DNA of 64,000 bases from an uncultured Hyphomicrobiales bacterium (GCA_903824185.1 CAIJVU010000052.1:1-64000), one strand, 5' to 3'; counted from the stretch's first letter, positions 17,955 through 27,168 are shown. Translations and numbers: made by a program. Notes: generated from the letters alone by a model not told the origin.

Positions 17955-18776
17955 TTATTTAATCAGAGTTTCTGCGGCCGAGCGCAACATTTCCGACTCC
18001 GTCTGCAACGCACGGGAATTGCCGTTATAGGCCTGCTGCGCACTGATCATGTGCAGCAATTCCTGTGTGATATCAACATTGGAGGCTTCGAGAACCCCCT
18101 GATTGATGGAGCCGTATCCGGCCTTGCCGGGCCCGCCATAAGTCGGGGCACCCGAAACGGAGGTCTCTTTCAAGATGACGCCTGACTGCTCTTTCAAGCC
18201 GCCTTCATTGGGAAAACGGGCCAGAGCCAGCGTACCGGCAGTTGCAATCGTGCCATCGGTTTTGGCAACGGTCACAGTGCCGCTGCCGTCAATGCTGACC
18301 GATTTGATGTTGCGCAGATTACCGCCAGCGGCAGCCATCAGATCAAGTTTGGTGGGTGCTGCCGTGGTTGCCCCCAAAGGGGCCGTCTTGTAGCCCATGA
18401 CCGGAAGACCATCGGCGCTGGTCAAAATGCCGTCATTGCTGATGGTAAAATTACCGGCGCGGGAATAGTTGAAGGTCTGGTCGCCATTGGCGGTGCCTGC
18501 CCCGAGGGTAAAATAGCCCCCACCGGCAATGGCCACATCAAGACCCGAATTGGTCGCCTCAAACGTGCCCTGTTGCAATTGACGCTGCACATCCAATGTC
18601 ATCACACCCTGACCGATTTCAATGGCCGGACGGGTTCCCTGATCCGCACTCCGCAGATCACCAAACTGGGCCACGGAGCGTTTGAAAGCGGTCGTTTGGC
18701 CGTTGGCGAGGTTGTTCGAGGTCACATTCAAATCTTTGGAAGCGGCCTGCAAACCACTCAGCGAGGTTCTCATCAT
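17955..18776 (-). CDS. Short FlgE/FlgG-type hook-like protein
   Basis: A rod/hook-superfamily protein of 273 aa. The N-terminus is S-L-S-G-L-Q-A-A-S-K-D-L-N-V-T-S-N-N-L-A-N-G-Q-T-T-A-F-K. A mid motif T-N-S-G-L-D-V-A-I-A-G-G-G-Y-F follows. The C-terminus is L-E-A-S-N-V-D-I-T-Q-E-L-L-H-M-I-S-A-Q-Q-A-Y-N-G-N-S-R-A. The length is rod-like, but the termini (V-D-I-T-Q-E-L, Y-N-G-N-S-R-A-L-Q-T) resemble the hook-like protein at 46981 more than FlgG. It is extra to flgF, flgG and the giant flgE already present. It heads its own operon with a near-consensus sigma-54 promoter. It could be a minor hook or rod component, or a hook for a second flagellar type. Confidence 0.85.
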   Translation of the reverse strand: MMRTSLSGLQAASKDLNVTSNNLANGQTTAFKRSVAQFGDLRSADQGTRPAIEIGQGVMTLDVQRQLQQGTFEATNSGLDVAIAGGGYFTLGAGTANGDQTFNYSRAGNFTISNDGILTSADGLPVMGYKTAPLGATTAAPTKLDLMAAAGGNLRNIKSVSIDGSGTVTVAKTDGTIATAGTLALARFPNEGGLKEQSGVILKETSVSGAPTYGGPGKAGYGSINQGVLEASNVDITQELLHMISAQQAYNGNSRALQTESEMLRSAAETLIK

Positions 18777-18859
18777 GACTATTTTTACTCCTCAAACCAA
18801 ATTTTGGCGGTAGAACCCCCAGCAAATATGAGGGTACCACACACATTCTGTGAATTTAC

Positions 18860-18876
18860 TGCAAGGCATGTGCCAG
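18860..18876 (-). promoter_or_regulatory. Sigma-54 promoter of the hook-like/fliL operon
   Basis: Minus-strand TGGCACATGCCTTGCA is close to the TGGCAC-N5-TTGCA consensus, with GG at 18873-18874 and GC at 18861-18862. The predicted start is near 18849, about 75 bases ahead of the hook-like gene. Confidence 0.85.
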
Positions 18877-18998
18877 ATAGAGTGCGGACCAAGAATAAGC
18901 ACGCCCCTGCCCGTTTTCCCGATGTGCTCCCTTGACGGGATCGCTGCGTGATAAACCATTATGCAAAATAGAGCTTATCAGCGGGTTGGGTTCATGCT

Positions 18999-19466
18999 AT
19001 GCGCCTAGTCCGTTGTTCGCACGTCCTTTTCTGGTCCCTTTTGCCCATGCTTAGTTCCAAACTTCTTTCGCAGCTCAATGCCAAAGGCCGACAGGTGGCC
19101 CCTGTTCCGCGCCCGATTATTGAAATTCGCCAACAGCTGATTGGCTTGATCGACGAATATTGGCGCTATTACTGCAATCCGACCGAATATTCCTTCAAAG
19201 AAAAAATGATCAATCCTGAAACGGGAAAGATCGAAGAAATCTTCAATGTGGGCCGTTGGCGGGACCACCATCACATTGTCCAGCACGAAGAAGGACAAAC
19301 CATCATTTCGGTGATGTGGAACGGGCGCTTGCTGCCTTTGACCAAAAAGGGCGATCAGGAGCTGGTCATCGGTGTGGCGACCCGCGCCATGGTTGAAGAA
19401 TTGCTGGCCGAAATCAAACATGCGGTGAAAACCGGCGCGATGGACCCCTATATCATCGAGTCGTAA
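18999..19466 (+). CDS. Unknown conserved-looking protein (up to 155 aa)
   Basis: This is a plus-strand gene between two minus-strand flagellar operons. The protein looks soluble. Features are an R-Q-Q-L-I-G-L-I-D-E-Y-W-R-Y-Y-C-N helix, a Trp/His-rich W-R-D-H-H-H-I-V-Q-H segment, and a final helix V-E-E-L-L-A-E-I-K-H-A-V-K. No known domain is recognised. The true start may be the ATG at 19047 (MLSSKLLSQL), since the first 16 residues look less like protein; neither start has a strong ribosome binding site. It converges with fliA, leaving about 44 bases between the genes. Confidence 0.6.
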   Translation: MRLVRCSHVLFWSLLPMLSSKLLSQLNAKGRQVAPVPRPIIEIRQQLIGLIDEYWRYYCNPTEYSFKEKMINPETGKIEEIFNVGRWRDHHHIVQHEEGQTIISVMWNGRLLPLTKKGDQELVIGVATRAMVEELLAEIKHAVKTGAMDPYIIES

Positions 19467-19510
19467 ACCGGACTTTTGTGGGATTTGATCAATCACCGTG
19501 CAGACCTGCA

Positions 19511-20227
19511 TCAGGCTGATTCAATCATATTTTTGCGCAAATGACTCAAAGCGGATTTTTTGATCTGCGAAACACGGCCTACTGTCACCGACATGACTTC
19601 GCCGATCTCTTCCAGATTAAGCTCTTCGACATAATAGAGCTGCAAGACAAGCGCTTCACGCTCATTGAGCTTTTTTAAATTCTCGACCAATTTCTGGCGT
19701 GTCTCATCATCGATCAGAGCAGATTCGGGCGTCGGGCCATCATCGGCAAACCACACCGAATGATCATCATAAATTTCATCCAGCGAGCGCCCCGTTACCG
19801 GAACAATCTGATCCCGCCAAGCCCGATATTCAACGAGACTGATCCCGAGCTCTTTCATCATGATATTGACGTCGGTGGGATCTTCGCCGCGCTGGCGGAC
19901 CGCAAGCTCCGCACTTTCAATACGGTTGCGGCGTTGCACAGCCGTGCGGGTCATCGCCAAATGACTGCGCAAATGATCAACCAAGGCGCCGCGCACACGC
20001 ACCGACGCATAGGTGCCGAAACTGGCTTCACCGGTGTCTTGAAACCGTTGGGCTGCCTCAACCAAAGTGGTCATGCCGATTTGAATGAGATCTTCGATTT
20101 CAAACAGATCGCGGACACGACCATGCATTTGCCATGCGATTTTGCGCGCAAGCGGCATGTGCAAGCGCACGCGCTCGGCAATATCATGCTCGCTAATCTT
20201 GTCCTGTCTATAGGTCAGACGTGTCAC
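19511..20227 (-). CDS. fliA: RNA polymerase sigma factor for flagellar late genes, FliA (sigma-28)
   Basis: FliA directs RNA polymerase to late flagellar promoters. The 238-aa protein has region 2 with H-M-P-L-A-R-K-I-A-W and D-L-I-Q-I-G-M-T-T-L-V-E-A-A. The FliA-type F-G-T-Y-A-S-V-R-V-R-G-A-L-V-D-H-L-R follows. A region-4 HTH (N-L-E-E-I-G-E-V-M-S-V-T-V-G-R-V-S-Q-I) is also present. The start is a GTG. It is the last gene of flhA-flhF-flhG-fliA. Its anti-sigma factor FlgM is encoded at 27272. At least two TAAAG-N14-CCGTTAT promoters in the window fit its recognition sequence. Confidence 0.95.
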   Translation of the reverse strand: MTRLTYRQDKISEHDIAERVRLHMPLARKIAWQMHGRVRDLFEIEDLIQIGMTTLVEAAQRFQDTGEASFGTYASVRVRGALVDHLRSHLAMTRTAVQRRNRIESAELAVRQRGEDPTDVNIMMKELGISLVEYRAWRDQIVPVTGRSLDEIYDDHSVWFADDGPTPESALIDDETRQKLVENLKKLNEREALVLQLYYVEELNLEEIGEVMSVTVGRVSQIKKSALSHLRKNMIESA

Positions 20228-20262
20228 GCGATTATCGCACGGCCTCCCTGATCATACGGGAT

Positions 20263-21042
20263 TTAAAAAAAGCCACGATGAACCCCCGTTGGCTCGGGTG
20301 GTTGTGAGGTCATGATGGCGGAGGCAATGCGCTCAATCGCTTTCGCTGCGGGTGCATCGGGAAAACATTTGACAATCGGCTGGCAGCGACTGACCGCCTG
20401 CAACAAAAATTCATCATGCGGCACAGTGCCGATATGGTTTAATTTGACATCAAGAAATTCGGACGAGATGGATTTGAAGCGGTTGAAAATTTCGCGGCCA
20501 TGCGCCTCGTCGCGTGCCATATTGACCACAACGTCAAATTCGTCACGACCCGATTCCTGGCTGAGAATTTTAATCGAGGCATAGGCATCGACAAAGGCTG
20601 CGGGTTCACCCACCACAACCACAATGATGCGGTCCGCAGCCTCCACAAAGTCGAGAACATTTTCTTCAATGCCGGCCGCCGTATCGACAATCAAAAAATC
20701 GAAATAAGGCGACAGATCCGAAAACATCGAAACAATATGGCGGCGCAAATCAGGCGACAGGCCCAATAATTCCGAAAGGCCAGATCCGCCTGCAATCAAT
20801 TTCATACCGTCCGGACCTTCGGTCAAAACGTCACGCATCGACATATGATCGGACAAGGCATCGAGAATGGTGTGATGCACCTGCGAGCCCAGAAAGATAT
20901 GCGCATTGGCCAAAGCCAAATCACTATCAAACAACAAGACGCGTTGGTTCAATCGCTGAATCGCCACAGCGAGGTTAATCGACAAATAGGTTTTGCCGAC
21001 TCCGCCTTTACCGCTGGTGATTGCGATTGACTGTGGTTGCAT
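20263..21042 (-). CDS. flhG: Flagellar number regulator, MinD-like ATPase FlhG (FleN)
   Basis: FlhG is a membrane-associated ATPase that limits flagellar number and works with FlhF. The deviant Walker A K-G-G-V-G-K-T is at residues 12-18. L-L-F-D-S-D-L-A-L-A-N follows, and then F-L-I-V-D-T-A-A-G-I-E-E, all of the MinD/ParA class. The 259 aa fit the family. Its ATG overlaps the flhF stop (TGATG), so the two are translationally coupled. Confidence 0.93.
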   Translation of the reverse strand: MQPQSIAITSGKGGVGKTYLSINLAVAIQRLNQRVLLFDSDLALANAHIFLGSQVHHTILDALSDHMSMRDVLTEGPDGMKLIAGGSGLSELLGLSPDLRRHIVSMFSDLSPYFDFLIVDTAAGIEENVLDFVEAADRIIVVVVGEPAAFVDAYASIKILSQESGRDEFDVVVNMARDEAHGREIFNRFKSISSEFLDVKLNHIGTVPHDEFLLQAVSRCQPIVKCFPDAPAAKAIERIASAIMTSQPPEPTGVHRGFF

Positions 21043-22421
21043 CAGGCAGCCCTACCACCAAAACCCATCATATTGGCTTCGGTTGCAGGCAGACTGCCTG
21101 AAATCAACTTTTCCAACATATCGATATCGGGCTCATGCAATCCACGCACTAAATTCGCATTGGTTGACATGAAGGCAACACCGGGACCATGCATGCTCAG
21201 ATCACACAAGACTGGCAAGGTCACACGGGCCTCATCCAATTTTGTCAATGCGATGGCATCCAATTTGGGGAAGCGTTCGCGCATGCTTTCAAGGCTTTCC
21301 AGCGACAGGTTTGAAGACACGACACCGCAACGGAACAAGGGTGCCAGTTCATGGGTGTTTTCGAGAACACGCAACAATTCAGCGCATTCTGCCGGATAAG
21401 ACGGCATATCGACAAACATCGACAAACGGCGACCGGCACTTTCGGCAAGGCTTGCAAGCTCGGCTGTGCGCTCGATATCAATGACCGGCACATCGAGAAT
21501 ACGGCCATGTGCGCGCAATTGTTCGGATGCGCCCAAACGGCTGGTATCGGCATTCACGAAGGTGATTTTCTCGTCAGGCATCGCCATGCGCATACGGGCC
21601 GCGATTTGCGACAACAAGGTGGTTTTGCCCGAACCCGATGGGCCCAATGTCACAACCACACGCGGACCTTCAGCAAAATTAGGTGCCTCTTTATGCATCA
21701 AGCGCTTTGCCAGAAAACGGGAGAACCGCTTATCGGCATGCTGCTCGTCGATCGCACCGGCTTGAGCCAGATAGACAGAGATCAAAGCAGGCGATGCACC
21801 CGCGGCTTTCAGGCCACCCATCATCATCTGCGAATGCAACAAGGATTTAATTTCATTCACCGACTCTTCCAGAGACTTCAGACGGTTGGCATCCGCATCC
21901 GACAAATGCGCGACGCTGCTGGCTGGTGCTGCAGGAGCTTGGCGTGATTGCGGGGTGGTTGACAATGTGGGTGGGCGAGCGCCACCGGCCACACGACGAT
22001 CGAATTGACGTGCGGTTTCATTCAACAAGCGATCAAATTCAGCCGCCTTTTGTGACTTTTCAGCCGGAAACTGGAAGGTCGGCTCGACCGGTGTTTTGTA
22101 AGATGGTTTTGCAGGCTTGGCCGCAACCATAGGCTCATCGCCGATTTCGAGATCAACTGAGGGTTTTTCTGCCTTGACCCGTGCTTCGACAAAAGCTTGA
22201 GCCTGCGCCTTGGCCTGAGCAAAAGCACGCATTTTGGAGTCCATCGGAAACTCTTGTGGATCGCGGCTATTTTCACGCTTGGGGTGCGCCACAACGATCT
22301 CAATGCCACCATGCACTTTCTTGGTCGACAAGATCACGGCATCGTCACCGATCTCGCGGCTGATCTTATTCATCGCCTCGCGACTGTCTTCGGCAAACAC
22401 TTTTGTGCGCATCATGGTCAT
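21042..22421 (-). CDS. flhF: SRP-family GTPase FlhF, flagellar placement
   Basis: FlhF recruits the first basal-body parts to the cell pole. Its 459 aa comprise three regions. The N-terminal region begins T-K-V-F-A-E-D-S-R-E-A-M-N-K-I and includes G-D-D-A-V-I-L-S-T-K-K. A variable linker follows. The NG domain carries the P-loop G-P-S-G-S-G-K-T-T-L-L (near residue 257) and the later A-L-T-K-L-D-E-A motif. A GGAG ribosome binding site precedes the ATG at 22421. It lies 18 bases after flhA. Confidence 0.94.
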   Translation of the reverse strand: MTMMRTKVFAEDSREAMNKISREIGDDAVILSTKKVHGGIEIVVAHPKRENSRDPQEFPMDSKMRAFAQAKAQAQAFVEARVKAEKPSVDLEIGDEPMVAAKPAKPSYKTPVEPTFQFPAEKSQKAAEFDRLLNETARQFDRRVAGGARPPTLSTTPQSRQAPAAPASSVAHLSDADANRLKSLEESVNEIKSLLHSQMMMGGLKAAGASPALISVYLAQAGAIDEQHADKRFSRFLAKRLMHKEAPNFAEGPRVVVTLGPSGSGKTTLLSQIAARMRMAMPDEKITFVNADTSRLGASEQLRAHGRILDVPVIDIERTAELASLAESAGRRLSMFVDMPSYPAECAELLRVLENTHELAPLFRCGVVSSNLSLESLESMRERFPKLDAIALTKLDEARVTLPVLCDLSMHGPGVAFMSTNANLVRGLHEPDIDMLEKLISGSLPATEANMMGFGGRAA

Positions 22422-22438
22422 GGGTCTGCACTCCTTAC

Positions 22439-24562
22439 TTATTCAGTTCCACCGATCACAGCGATCACATTGATGCGCTTTGTCTCGGGAATTTCTTTAT
22501 AGGATAGGACCAAGGCATCGGGGATGGCTTGGCGGATGATGGAAGACAATTCGCGGCGCAAAATCGGTGCTGTCACCAGAACCAAGGCTTTGCCGGATTG
22601 GCTGAGAATACGATATTGCTCTTGCAAGGATTCAACGAGTTTACGGGCAAGGCCGGGCTCGATCAGGCTTGCATCACGACCCGGCTGACGGGCGCTTTGC
22701 ACGATGAGTTGCTCAAGACCCGGATCCAGCGTGATCACGGACAAAGCTTCTTTCGGACCGCTGGCGCGTTGCACGATGATCGGTGCCAAGGCGATACGAG
22801 CTGTTTCAAGCAAATCATCGGGCTCGCGCGATTTGGCACCTGCGAGTGCTTCGAGAATGCGGCGCATATCGCTGATGGAAATTTGCTCGACAACCAGACC
22901 TTTGAGAACTTGCGTAAGCTGGGCAAGCGTAATGATTTTCGGCACCAAACCGGACACAAGACTTGGCGCGGATTTTGACACATGGTCAAGCAAGGTCTGG
23001 ACATCATCTTGTCCGAGCAGATCCGCCGCACGCTGCATCAAGATCTGATGCAAATGCGTCGCAACCACTGTGGAAGGTTCAATCACCGTATAGCCCGCCG
23101 CAATCGCGCGTTGCTTATCCATCGGATCAATCCAAACCGCGTCAAAGCCGAAGGTTGGATCTTTCACTTGTTCGCCCGGAAGCGTGACATTGCCGCTACC
23201 GCCCTCAATCGCCAGCAAGCGTCCGGGATAGACAGCATCTTCAGCCACAATCGCACCACCGATGGTGATGCGATAAGCCGAAGGCGTCAGTGTCAAATTA
23301 TCGCGGATCCGCACCGCAGGGAACACAAAGCCCAGATCACGCGAAACGTGTTTGCGGATACCGGTAATACGCGCCACCAAAGCGCTCTTATCAACATCCT
23401 CAATCAGCGGGATCAAGCCATAGCCCACCTCAAGCAGCAAAGCGGATGACACGGATACGTCTTCAATGGTGAGCTGTTCTTCTTTGTTATCACTGCCCGC
23501 CGCACTGCCTGCAGGGCCAGAAATGGCACCCCCACCGGATGCGGCTTCGGCTGCGGTTGTTGCCTCCTCGCCGTCAGACAAGATATCGGTCGAGAAGTAG
23601 GCCACCGCCGCTGCACCCGCTGCAGCCAGCAAGAAAATGGTGTTGGGCATACCGGGCACAAGACCCAACAAAGCCAACATGCCCGAGACCGGCCACCAAG
23701 CGCGACGCATACCCACTTGCTGGCGCAACTGATCCGAAAGATCCTGACCGCCGGAACTGCGGGTCACGATCACAGCGGTTGCGATGGACAGCAACAGCGA
23801 AGGAACCTGCGCGACAAGACCGTCACCGATTGTCAGGGTGATATAGGTCTGGGCAGCAACATCGAAGCTCAAACCATGTTGAGCCATGCCGATAATCAAG
23901 CCGCCGAAAATATTGATGGCCAAAATCAAAAGGCCCGCAATCGCGTCGCCTTTCACGAATTTGGTCGCACCGTCCATGGATCCGTAGAAATCCGCTTCTT
24001 GGCCGACTTCCGCGCGGCGCTTGCGCGCTTGTTCGGGGGTCAAGAGACCCGCATTCAAATCCGCGTCGATGGCCATCTGCTTGCCGGGCATCGCGTCCAA
24101 GGTAAAGCGAGCCGTCACTTCCGAAACGCGGCCCGTACCTTTGGTGATCACGACCAAGTTGATGACGATCAAAATGCCGAACACCAACAGGCCCACCACG
24201 TAATTGCCGCCGATGACGAATTCACCGAAGGCCTGAATGACCTTACCGGCTGAATCGGTGCCGTGATGTCCATTCACCAAAACCACACGCGTGGAGGCGA
24301 CGTTCAGAGACAGACGCAAAATCGTGGCAAACAGCAAAACGGTGGGGAATGAGGAGAATTCAAGCGGGCGGAATGTATTGACGCTCACCATCAAGATCGA
24401 CAATGACAGCAGAATGTTGGCCGTGAAAAACACATCGAGCAGAACGGCGGGGATCGGAACCACCATCATCAAGATGAAGGCGATCAGAGCCATTGGCAGC
24501 ATGGACGTCTGGGCAAGCCGCCCAAGGCCCATCTGTTGATTTTCTGACACTGCTTCCGACAC
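22439..24562 (-). CDS. flhA: Flagellar type III export gate protein FlhA
   Basis: FlhA is the large export-gate membrane protein that docks substrate-chaperone complexes. The 707 aa have the family length. About eight transmembrane helices occupy the first 330 residues. The FHIPEP-region signature includes V-V-I-T-K-G-T-G-R-V-S-E-V-T-A-R-F-T-L-D-A-M-P-G-K-Q-M-A-I-D. The C-terminal cytoplasmic domain ends with R-I-N-V-I-A-V-I-G. It is the first gene of flhA-flhF-flhG-fliA. A consensus-quality sigma-54 promoter lies about 100 bases upstream. Confidence 0.96.
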   Translation of the reverse strand: MSEAVSENQQMGLGRLAQTSMLPMALIAFILMMVVPIPAVLLDVFFTANILLSLSILMVSVNTFRPLEFSSFPTVLLFATILRLSLNVASTRVVLVNGHHGTDSAGKVIQAFGEFVIGGNYVVGLLVFGILIVINLVVITKGTGRVSEVTARFTLDAMPGKQMAIDADLNAGLLTPEQARKRRAEVGQEADFYGSMDGATKFVKGDAIAGLLILAINIFGGLIIGMAQHGLSFDVAAQTYITLTIGDGLVAQVPSLLLSIATAVIVTRSSGGQDLSDQLRQQVGMRRAWWPVSGMLALLGLVPGMPNTIFLLAAAGAAAVAYFSTDILSDGEEATTAAEAASGGGAISGPAGSAAGSDNKEEQLTIEDVSVSSALLLEVGYGLIPLIEDVDKSALVARITGIRKHVSRDLGFVFPAVRIRDNLTLTPSAYRITIGGAIVAEDAVYPGRLLAIEGGSGNVTLPGEQVKDPTFGFDAVWIDPMDKQRAIAAGYTVIEPSTVVATHLHQILMQRAADLLGQDDVQTLLDHVSKSAPSLVSGLVPKIITLAQLTQVLKGLVVEQISISDMRRILEALAGAKSREPDDLLETARIALAPIIVQRASGPKEALSVITLDPGLEQLIVQSARQPGRDASLIEPGLARKLVESLQEQYRILSQSGKALVLVTAPILRRELSSIIRQAIPDALVLSYKEIPETKRINVIAVIGGTE

Positions 24563-24659
24563 TCACTCTACTCCAACCGTCAGGATTCCGTCACAGTTGT
24601 GGCGGAAAACCGACAAATTTCACGTCAAACACGCGCTAAAACATGCTTGTCACTCCCAA

Positions 24660-24676
24660 AGCAAAGGACGTGCCAG
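24660..24676 (-). promoter_or_regulatory. Sigma-54 promoter of flhA operon
   Basis: Minus-strand TGGCACGTCCTTTGCTT fits the -24/-12 consensus almost perfectly, with GG at 24673-24674 and GC at 24661-24662. It points towards flhA, 99 bases to the expected start region. It is divergent from, and only about 30 bases away from, the flgP promoter. Confidence 0.88.
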
Positions 24677-24700
24677 CGGCTTTTGCCGGTTTTTCAACTG

Positions 24701-24718
24701 TCGGCACGGTATTTGCTT
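24701..24718 (+). promoter_or_regulatory. Sigma-54 promoter of flgP-flgT-flgA
   Basis: Plus-strand CGGCACGGTATTTGCTT has GG at 24703-24704 and GC at 24715-24716 with 10 bases between. The expected start is near 24728, 30 bases before the GTG of the lipoprotein gene. Activator sites shared with the divergent flhA promoter are likely. Confidence 0.85.
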
Positions 24719-24757
24719 CCCCGATTGCAAGTGAAGTTTTGTTGAAGGTTTTGTTCC

Positions 24758-25189
24758 GTGAAAAAAGCGTGCGCAATCGTTTTGGCGTCTTTGTTGCTCT
24801 CGGGTTGTGCAGCAACAATGGACTCAGCTGGTCTCTCTTCGTCCTCGTCAGCGCCGGTCCGCGGGATTGGCTACGCCACGGTCTCTAATCAACCGGGCAG
24901 AACGCCCGCCCAGAAACAGCTGATGGCTATTCGCGCCTCGCGCCTCATGGCCATGCGGGATCTGGCCGAAAAAATCCATGGCATGAATATCGATGCCTAT
25001 TCCTCTTTAGCTGAAACAACCATGCTCGCCGACAGCACCCGTGCCACCGTGCAGGGTCTTGTGCGCGGTGCCCGAGTGGTCAGCATTACCCCCACCCGCT
25101 CCAATGTCTATGAAACTGTGCTGGAAGTGGACCCCTCCGAAGTCTCCTCCATGCGCAGCAGCTTTGGTCGTTCGCAACCCTACCGCTAA
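24758..25189 (+). CDS. flgP: FlgP-like outer-membrane lipoprotein (LPP20 family)
   Basis: A 143-aa lipoprotein with signal peptide and lipobox L-S-G-C (Cys about residue 17). It then has the LPP20/FlgP pattern. R-G-I-G-Y-A is followed by Q-K-Q-L-M-A-I-R-A-S-R-L-M-A-M-R-D-L-A-E-K-I-H-G. A beta segment follows with V-Q-G-L-V-R-G-A-R-V. FlgP proteins form or stabilise outer-membrane rings around the motor (basal disk or H-ring region) in Campylobacter and Vibrio. The start is GTG with a GAAGG site 9 bases upstream. Its position before flgT-like and flgA genes supports the call. Confidence 0.78.
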   Translation: MKKACAIVLASLLLSGCAATMDSAGLSSSSSAPVRGIGYATVSNQPGRTPAQKQLMAIRASRLMAMRDLAEKIHGMNIDAYSSLAETTMLADSTRATVQGLVRGARVVSITPTRSNVYETVLEVDPSEVSSMRSSFGRSQPYR

Positions 25190-25201
25190 GGTCTTCATAT
25201 A

Positions 25202-26308
25202 ATGCGGTCTCGTCTTTACCTGCTTTCATCGCTGCTACCGGCCTGTTTAGGCTGCTTGCTTCCCATGCAAGACAGCGAGGCTGCGACGCGGATTGTGCAT
25301 GCCCGTGGTGCAGCGGCGATTGTCGGCAATGACATTGCCTCGGCGCGCAAAGCCGCCCTTGCCGAAGCGCTGTATGATGCGGCGGGTCAGGGACAATCCT
25401 CGGTGCGGGGCGCCAGCCATATGTCGACCTTGGGCGTTGCCAATGAGGAAAGCTCGATTTTGGTGCAAGGCCGTATCCGCGATTATCAGGTGGTCGAGGA
25501 AAAGCGCGAAGGGGGACGCTATGTCGTCACCATCGATGCTTTGGCTGACAACAAAGATGATTTGTGCAAGACGGGGCGCAAATTCGACCTCGAATTGCGC
25601 TCCATGTCGGTGAATGTGGCACCGGGCCTGTCCGGCCATGTGCAAAAACAAGCCGAAGACAGTGTCGAGCGCGCACTTTATAAAATGGTTGATAGCGAAG
25701 GCTTCCGCGTCGAAGACCGGCGCAATCTCTACCAGTCCTCCCGCCAATCCAGCCCCAATCAATATCAAAGCATTATCACTGGACAGGTGCCGATCAATAT
25801 GGTGGGCGGCTATTCGGTCAACGGGACTATGGTTGTCGAGCGCACCCGCCGCGACACGCTGGCCTTGAATATCACCGCCCTGAAAGCAACGGTGACCCTG
25901 CGGCTGACCGATACGCTGACCGGCCAAATGGCACCAACAGTGCAAAAAACCATGGAAATGCCTATTAAAAACAGGGTTTGGGGCAGCAATTACGACACAC
26001 TCCTGATCGAAGCCGCCGATTTTGAAGGCTTGTGGGACAAAGTCGCGGATGGTTTGCAGGACATGCTGGAATGCCAGCCCTTGCGGGCCCGTGTGATTGA
26101 GGTGTCGGGATCCAATGCCCGCTTGTCCGTTGGAAATCGCAACGGAATCAAGGCTGGCGACTATTTCCTTGTCGAATTCCCCGGTCAAAAGGGTCAGGGA
26201 TGGCAGTTGATGGTCATTGAAAGCACCGGACCGACCACCTCTGTGGCGCGGATGATGAAGCCAACCCCTGTTGTGACACGCAACGCAACCGCGGTTTTGA
26301 TGCAATGA
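25202..26308 (+). CDS. flgT: FlgT-like periplasmic H-ring protein
   Basis: A 368-aa secreted protein with a Sec signal peptide ending near residue 27. Its N-terminal domain (A-R-G-A-A-A-I-V-G-N-D-I-A-S-A-R-K-A-A-L-A-E-A-L-Y-D-A-A) matches the FlgT-N pattern. A middle domain and a C-terminal SH3-like portion follow (V-G-N-R-N-G-I-K-A-G-D-Y-F, near residue 316). In Vibrio, FlgT builds the H-ring that stabilises the basal body in the outer membrane and helps assemble stators. Its last 4 bases overlap flgA. The family call rests on architecture and context rather than on high identity. Confidence 0.72.
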   Translation: MRSRLYLLSSLLPACLGCLLPMQDSEAATRIVHARGAAAIVGNDIASARKAALAEALYDAAGQGQSSVRGASHMSTLGVANEESSILVQGRIRDYQVVEEKREGGRYVVTIDALADNKDDLCKTGRKFDLELRSMSVNVAPGLSGHVQKQAEDSVERALYKMVDSEGFRVEDRRNLYQSSRQSSPNQYQSIITGQVPINMVGGYSVNGTMVVERTRRDTLALNITALKATVTLRLTDTLTGQMAPTVQKTMEMPIKNRVWGSNYDTLLIEAADFEGLWDKVADGLQDMLECQPLRARVIEVSGSNARLSVGNRNGIKAGDYFLVEFPGQKGQGWQLMVIESTGPTTSVARMMKPTPVVTRNATAVLMQ

Positions 26309-27168
26309 TCCAAAAGCGCCAGTCTTTTCATCCCCTCTTGGTGCCTGTTTTTGCAGGGATGATGGCGCTTGTTCACCCTTACGGCCATGCCGCTGAGGCC
26401 AATGACAAGCCAATCGGGGCTGAAGACATTCGTGTTTTGGTGCGCGAATTCATGGCCAATCGGGGTCTGGCCTCCCCCCAAGATCGGGATATCTGGCCGC
26501 TGGATGACCGGATCAGCCTGTCCCCGTGCGAGCACAAACCGGAAATTCTGGCCCGCAGCGCCCGTTCAAACAGCTATATTATTCATTGCAACGGTCCGGT
26601 GGCGTGGGATTATACCATCCGGATCGAACATAGCGGCTTGGCCAATGCGCCGGTGGCACAACCGAATGCAGCCCAGCCCGCCAAACTGGCATCGGGCAGC
26701 GATCGCGCTGGTTTGGCCAATGCTGCAGACTTGAAACTGGCGGCGGTTGCCGCAGAGCCGGAAAAAATCGAAAAAGCCAATTTGCCTCAACAGTTTAACG
26801 TTGTTGTGCCCCGCGTGGATCTCTCTGCGGGAACCATTTTGACAGCCGATATGCTGGAAGTCAGGCCCATGCCGCAATCGGCAGGCATGACCGCCTTCCG
26901 CACTGTCAAAGAAGCGGTTGGCTTGCGCCTGACAGCCAATGTCGGCCCCTCCTCTATCCTCAATACCCGCAATGTCGCCAAAGCCCCTCAGGTTTTGAAG
27001 GGCGAAAATGTTACGATTATTGCCGGCGGATCGGGTTTTGAGATCATCGCGCCCGGAAAAGCGGAAACAGACGGCTATGAGGGAGACCTCATAACTGTGA
27101 AAAACGCAAAAACGGGCGTTAAATTAACAGGAAAGCTTGGACCTGGAGCTATTGTTCTGGTAAAGTGA
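26305..27168 (+). CDS. flgA: P-ring assembly chaperone FlgA
   Basis: FlgA is a periplasmic chaperone for FlgI polymerisation. The 287-aa product has a cleavable signal peptide (to about residue 31) and a longer than usual Ala-rich middle. The C-terminal SAF/FlgA domain follows: V-P-R-V-D-L-S-A-G-T-I-L-T-A-D-M-L-E, L-N-T-R-N-V, K-G-E-N-V-T-I-I, and G-D-L-I-T-V-K-N. The ATG overlaps the flgT-like stop region, indicating co-translation. Confidence 0.9.
   Translation: MIQKRQSFHPLLVPVFAGMMALVHPYGHAAEANDKPIGAEDIRVLVREFMANRGLASPQDRDIWPLDDRISLSPCEHKPEILARSARSNSYIIHCNGPVAWDYTIRIEHSGLANAPVAQPNAAQPAKLASGSDRAGLANAADLKLAAVAAEPEKIEKANLPQQFNVVVPRVDLSAGTILTADMLEVRPMPQSAGMTAFRTVKEAVGLRLTANVGPSSILNTRNVAKAPQVLKGENVTIIAGGSGFEIIAPGKAETDGYEGDLITVKNAKTGVKLTGKLGPGAIVLVK

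Noticed and set aside
25247-26413. Long minus-strand reading frame of 388 codons opposite flgT and flgA
   Set aside because: It lies across two well-supported plus-strand genes with signal peptides and family motifs; its translation is His/Arg/Gln-rich with no recognisable domain.
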